Positions 61,488 through 64,000 of a stretch of DNA of 64,000 nt are shown here, piece by piece (the first letter of the stretch is position 1; each line of letters starts with the position of its first letter). The notes beneath the pieces were generated by a model, which was not told where the DNA came from, did not search any database, and saw nothing but the letters and a program-made list of their open reading frames with translations. Origin of the DNA: an uncultured bacterium (GTDB taxonomy: Bacteria; Elusimicrobiota; Elusimicrobia; Elusimicrobiales; Elusimicrobiaceae). The translations under genes and the position numbers were made by a program. The DNA is taken from contig CASFXV010000002.1 in NCBI GenBank assembly GCA_949298795.1, positions 1 to 64,000 on the forward strand. Direction: 5' to 3'.

Positions 61488-62360
61488 ATGAAAATACAAA
61501 GCTTATCTATTGTAGTTCCAAACAAAAATTGCATTAATAACTGTGCTTTTTGCGTATCAAAAATGCATACGGAAGATTACCCCAACCAAAAAGAAGGCAA
61601 TGACCGCTTCTACGATTTGTATGAAAAGGACTATATTAAACGATTGGAATTTGCCCGTGACAACGGCTGCAATACCGTCATACTTACCGGCAACAGCGAA
61701 CCCCAGCAAAACAGAGAATTTTTAAAAAACTTCGGCACGATCAACAATCACCTTTCTAAGCCGTTTCGCAAAATAGACATACAAACAACCGGCGTATTGA
61801 TAGATGACGAATACCTGCGTTTTATGAGAAACCACGTAGGCATTAACACCATTGCGCTTTCCATATCGGATTTATTTGACGATCAGCAAAACGCCCGCAT
61901 TAACGGAACGCCTGAACAGCTGACCGTTAATATTAAGCATCTTTGCGGCGAAATAAAGAAATATGATTTTAATCTGCGCCTGTCTTTAAATATGACGGAT
62001 GTTTACAATCAAAAAACCGCAAAAGAAATTTTTGACTACGCCAAAGAGCTAGGCGCCAACCAAATCACCTTCCGGGAGTTATATGCCTCCGGTACGGGAA
62101 CCCCGCAGGATAATTGGATAAAAGAACATGCCGTTTCTAAAACGCTGCTGCAAGAGATAAAATCTTTTATTAAAGAAAACGGGCGGCCGCTTCGCATTAT
62201 GGAATACGGGCAAACCTTGTATTCCGTAGAGGGAATGTCTGTAGTGGTAGACGATGATTGCATGTCTACTGCGTTAAAAGAAGAAATGAAATACTTAATT
62301 TTAAGGCCGGACTGCAAACTCTACTCTTTATGGGACGACAAAGGCAGCCTAGTCTTTTAA
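61488..62360 (+). CDS. Radical SAM protein, unknown reaction
   Basis: 290 residues. The [4Fe-4S]/SAM motif is C-x3-C-x2-C in NCINNCAFC near the N-terminus, followed by the TIM-barrel strands (TVILTGNSEPQQN, IDIQTTGVLIDDEYL, LRLSLNMTDVYN, QITFRELYASG). There is no C-terminal SPASM-type cysteine cluster; a late YSVEGMSVVVDDDCM is distinctive. The substrate cannot be told. No ribosome site. Its 3' end overlaps nadR (convergent) by 12 bases, so the two would produce complementary transcript ends. Confidence 0.8.
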   Translation: MKIQSLSIVVPNKNCINNCAFCVSKMHTEDYPNQKEGNDRFYDLYEKDYIKRLEFARDNGCNTVILTGNSEPQQNREFLKNFGTINNHLSKPFRKIDIQTTGVLIDDEYLRFMRNHVGINTIALSISDLFDDQQNARINGTPEQLTVNIKHLCGEIKKYDFNLRLSLNMTDVYNQKTAKEIFDYAKELGANQITFRELYASGTGTPQDNWIKEHAVSKTLLQEIKSFIKENGRPLRIMEYGQTLYSVEGMSVVVDDDCMSTALKEEMKYLILRPDCKLYSLWDDKGSLVF

Positions 62361-63320
62361 ATACTTTTTTACCGTGGCCATACGCTGCGCCAAAGAACCC
62401 TTTAACCGAATAAACGGGATTTTGCGCTTTTCCAAATCGGCAATAATTTGCTGGTGGAAAACGCCTCTTTTCTGTTCTCCGCTCCGGTCCCAGGTGTCAT
62501 CATAAGGGATATCATCTTCACACAGAAAAAACAAATCATAGCGGCTTTGGCACTGCTGGGCCAGACGGGTCATCTCCGGCAAGGCTTTGCCGTGATAATC
62601 CAGCGAAAACATGTACGTGGTAATTGCATTGGTATCCACAAAAAAATATTTATTAGCCTCTTGAAGCAGCATGTCTTCCCTTGCTATATGCGTTTTGGCA
62701 ATCGTAATAAACTCCTTAAGCCCAATACGCCTGTTTATTTGATGCTCGGCCCAATATTCCCGCCCGTATTCGGGCATCCATACGGTATTTAAGTCTTTGG
62801 CTAACGCCTGTGCCAGCGTGGTTTTACCGGTGGACGGGGCGCCCATAAATACAATTTTCTGAATTAAATCCTTATACACCACCGGAGAGAGAAAACGTCT
62901 GTTTTCAAATGTGTTTTGCCGGATTTTAGTGGCCGATACCGGAACCGTGCTTCGTTTTTCATCTACCCTTCTGTCTTGTGCGCCTAATGCACGGCTGACA
63001 TGTTCGCCGTAATATTCGCTGCAGTAGAAATGCGTAATGGGCTGCCCGTTAAGCAATTTTTTAATAAATTCTTCTTCGGCCTTTTCATACGCCGGCAAAG
63101 GCATATTTTCTGAAGGAGAGTTCCGCGCTTCAATTACTTTTACCTGCGGGTAAAGTGTTTTTATCCACCCGGCCCGAACATGCAACGGAACGGAAATCAG
63201 CGGCGTATCATAAATAATGACAAACAATTCATCCACTTCTTTTAAGGCCGTCTCAATCACATATTGATGTCCTTTATGCAGGGGAGCGTATTTGCCTAAC
63301 GTAAGTCCTATTTTTTTCAT
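62349..63320 (-). CDS. nadR: NadR: NMN adenylyltransferase / ribosylnicotinamide kinase
   Basis: 323 residues from the ATG at 63320, which overlaps the pnuC stop (ATGA); a longer frame has no support. The adenylyltransferase domain starts KKIGLTLGKYAPLHKGHQYV and has the ATP motif VSATKIRQN. The kinase domain has the P-loop GAPSTGKTT and EYGREYW. The DNA-binding domain of enterobacterial NadR is absent. Phosphorylates nicotinamide riboside and converts NMN to NAD, working with PnuC. Confidence 0.93.
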   Translation of the reverse strand: MKKIGLTLGKYAPLHKGHQYVIETALKEVDELFVIIYDTPLISVPLHVRAGWIKTLYPQVKVIEARNSPSENMPLPAYEKAEEEFIKKLLNGQPITHFYCSEYYGEHVSRALGAQDRRVDEKRSTVPVSATKIRQNTFENRRFLSPVVYKDLIQKIVFMGAPSTGKTTLAQALAKDLNTVWMPEYGREYWAEHQINRRIGLKEFITIAKTHIAREDMLLQEANKYFFVDTNAITTYMFSLDYHGKALPEMTRLAQQCQSRYDLFFLCEDDIPYDDTWDRSGEQKRGVFHQQIIADLEKRKIPFIRLKGSLAQRMATVKKYLKD

Positions 63321-63997
63321 AATAAATCCCGGTTCTTTTGGGCGCCTAAATGCCATTTCACGGCGCCGTAAAAACTATTAACCAAATATAAAAACCACAT
63401 AAGCACCATCATTCTGCCTTCCGGGCTGCCTTGAAACCAACGTATGCTCCACATCAGCACCGTAAAGACATTAAGCGATATGTACAAAAACCACTGTTCC
63501 TGGAAGCGGTACATCATTAAAAAAGTCGCCGCGATAGACAATACATTGGTCAGCGCGTCTATGTAAGGGGTCTTTTGCGTATCAATGAGGGAAAGAGCCA
63601 GCCCCAACCCAACGGTGCATACAGCGCAAGCCACAAACAACCACACGCGTTTTGTTGCAGACATGCGCCGCATTAACACCACACGGTCTTTCATTTTATT
63701 TTTCCACAAAAACCACCCCGCAATGGAGGTGGGCACAAAGAACAATAAATTAAGGCCCATTTCCCCATATAAACCGTTGGTATAAGCCACGTAAGCGTAA
63801 GCCACGCAATTATACAGCCCTACGGGATACGTGCCAATATTTCCCCGGGCGGCTAAAATCACACACAACAAGCCGGAAAAAGTGACCGTAAACAGAAAAA
63901 AAGATTCCCGGGCGGCCGCCGCCACTACGCTTACCGTAAAGAGTAATATATAGGGATATAGTTTATCCAAATTTTTCCACGTGCTTCTTGTTTGCAT
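63317..63997 (-). CDS. pnuC: PnuC nicotinamide riboside transporter
   Basis: 226 residues, seven or eight helices. Family blocks: ARGNIGTYPVGLYNCVAYAYV, YGEMGLNLLFFVPTSIAGW and DALTNVLSIAATFLMMYRFQEQW, LWSIRW-type (here LMWSIRWFQG). Facilitated uptake of nicotinamide riboside, trapped by NadR phosphorylation. The start codon is only 3 bases from the window edge, so the ribosome site cannot be seen and an upstream start is not excluded. Confidence 0.92.
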   Translation of the reverse strand: MQTRSTWKNLDKLYPYILLFTVSVVAAAARESFFLFTVTFSGLLCVILAARGNIGTYPVGLYNCVAYAYVAYTNGLYGEMGLNLLFFVPTSIAGWFLWKNKMKDRVVLMRRMSATKRVWLFVACAVCTVGLGLALSLIDTQKTPYIDALTNVLSIAATFLMMYRFQEQWFLYISLNVFTVLMWSIRWFQGSPEGRMMVLMWFLYLVNSFYGAVKWHLGAQKNRDLL

Positions 63998-64000
63998 AAT

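Overview
The window looks like chromosomal DNA from a fermentative, strictly anaerobic, diderm bacterium. The best guess is a gut-associated member of the Elusimicrobiota. This is inferred from gene content: a trimeric [FeFe] hydrogenase (HydABC), a membrane pyrophosphatase beside glycolytic genes, class Ia ribonucleotide reductase, many exported lipoproteins and beta-barrel proteins, and large families of lineage-specific exported proteins. No rRNA or marker phylogeny is available, so the taxon is not proven.

Bases 1-43,500 are core chromosome of moderate G+C. In order: guaBA (purines), nrdAB (dNTPs), a one-POTRA Omp85-like barrel, hppA (proton-pumping pyrophosphatase), an M3 oligopeptidase divergent from an ispH-pfkA-rlmB operon in which IspH carries a UbiA-like membrane domain, a purple-acid-phosphatase-like protein that has lost its metal ligands, a small sensor-kinase operon, a long operon of exported proteins and lipoproteins (pilin-like protein, LpoB-like, COG3014-like, LPP20-like, FKBP and two unknowns), the hydCBA hydrogenase operon behind a near-perfect sigma-70 promoter, four tandem paralogues of an exported response-regulator-like protein, a DUF1646 transporter, two MntP-like efflux proteins, serine dehydratase, a nitroreductase and an M15 carboxypeptidase.

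An accessory island starts right after tRNA-His (43,622-43,699) and runs to about 58,770. It is mostly A+T-rich. It holds a large serine recombinase with a DUF2924 partner, a fragment of a phage packaging module (ParB/methyltransferase, DUF5681, TerL), several nuclease or defence-like genes (HNH, NERD, Mrr-like, DUF262/DUF1524, TIGR04141), a candidate structured RNA, and an internally deleted second serine recombinase at its right edge. Beyond it lie a membrane-anchored ankyrin-repeat protein, a radical SAM enzyme, and nadR-pnuC for nicotinamide riboside salvage.

The most novel item is the cluster at 33.2-38.0 kb: four secreted or periplasmic proteins that each end in a CheY-like receiver domain keeping the phospho-acceptor Asp but lacking the conserved Lys. 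Receiver domains are normally cytoplasmic. Other unusual points are the IspH/UbiA-like fusion, the metal-ligand-less phosphatase, a candidate ~245-nt RNA at 53.5 kb, and a repeated promoter layout (TANNNT, six bases, ATG) at seven genes, which implies leaderless mRNAs. Several genes are broken by single-base changes in homopolymers, which may be real or may be assembly errors.
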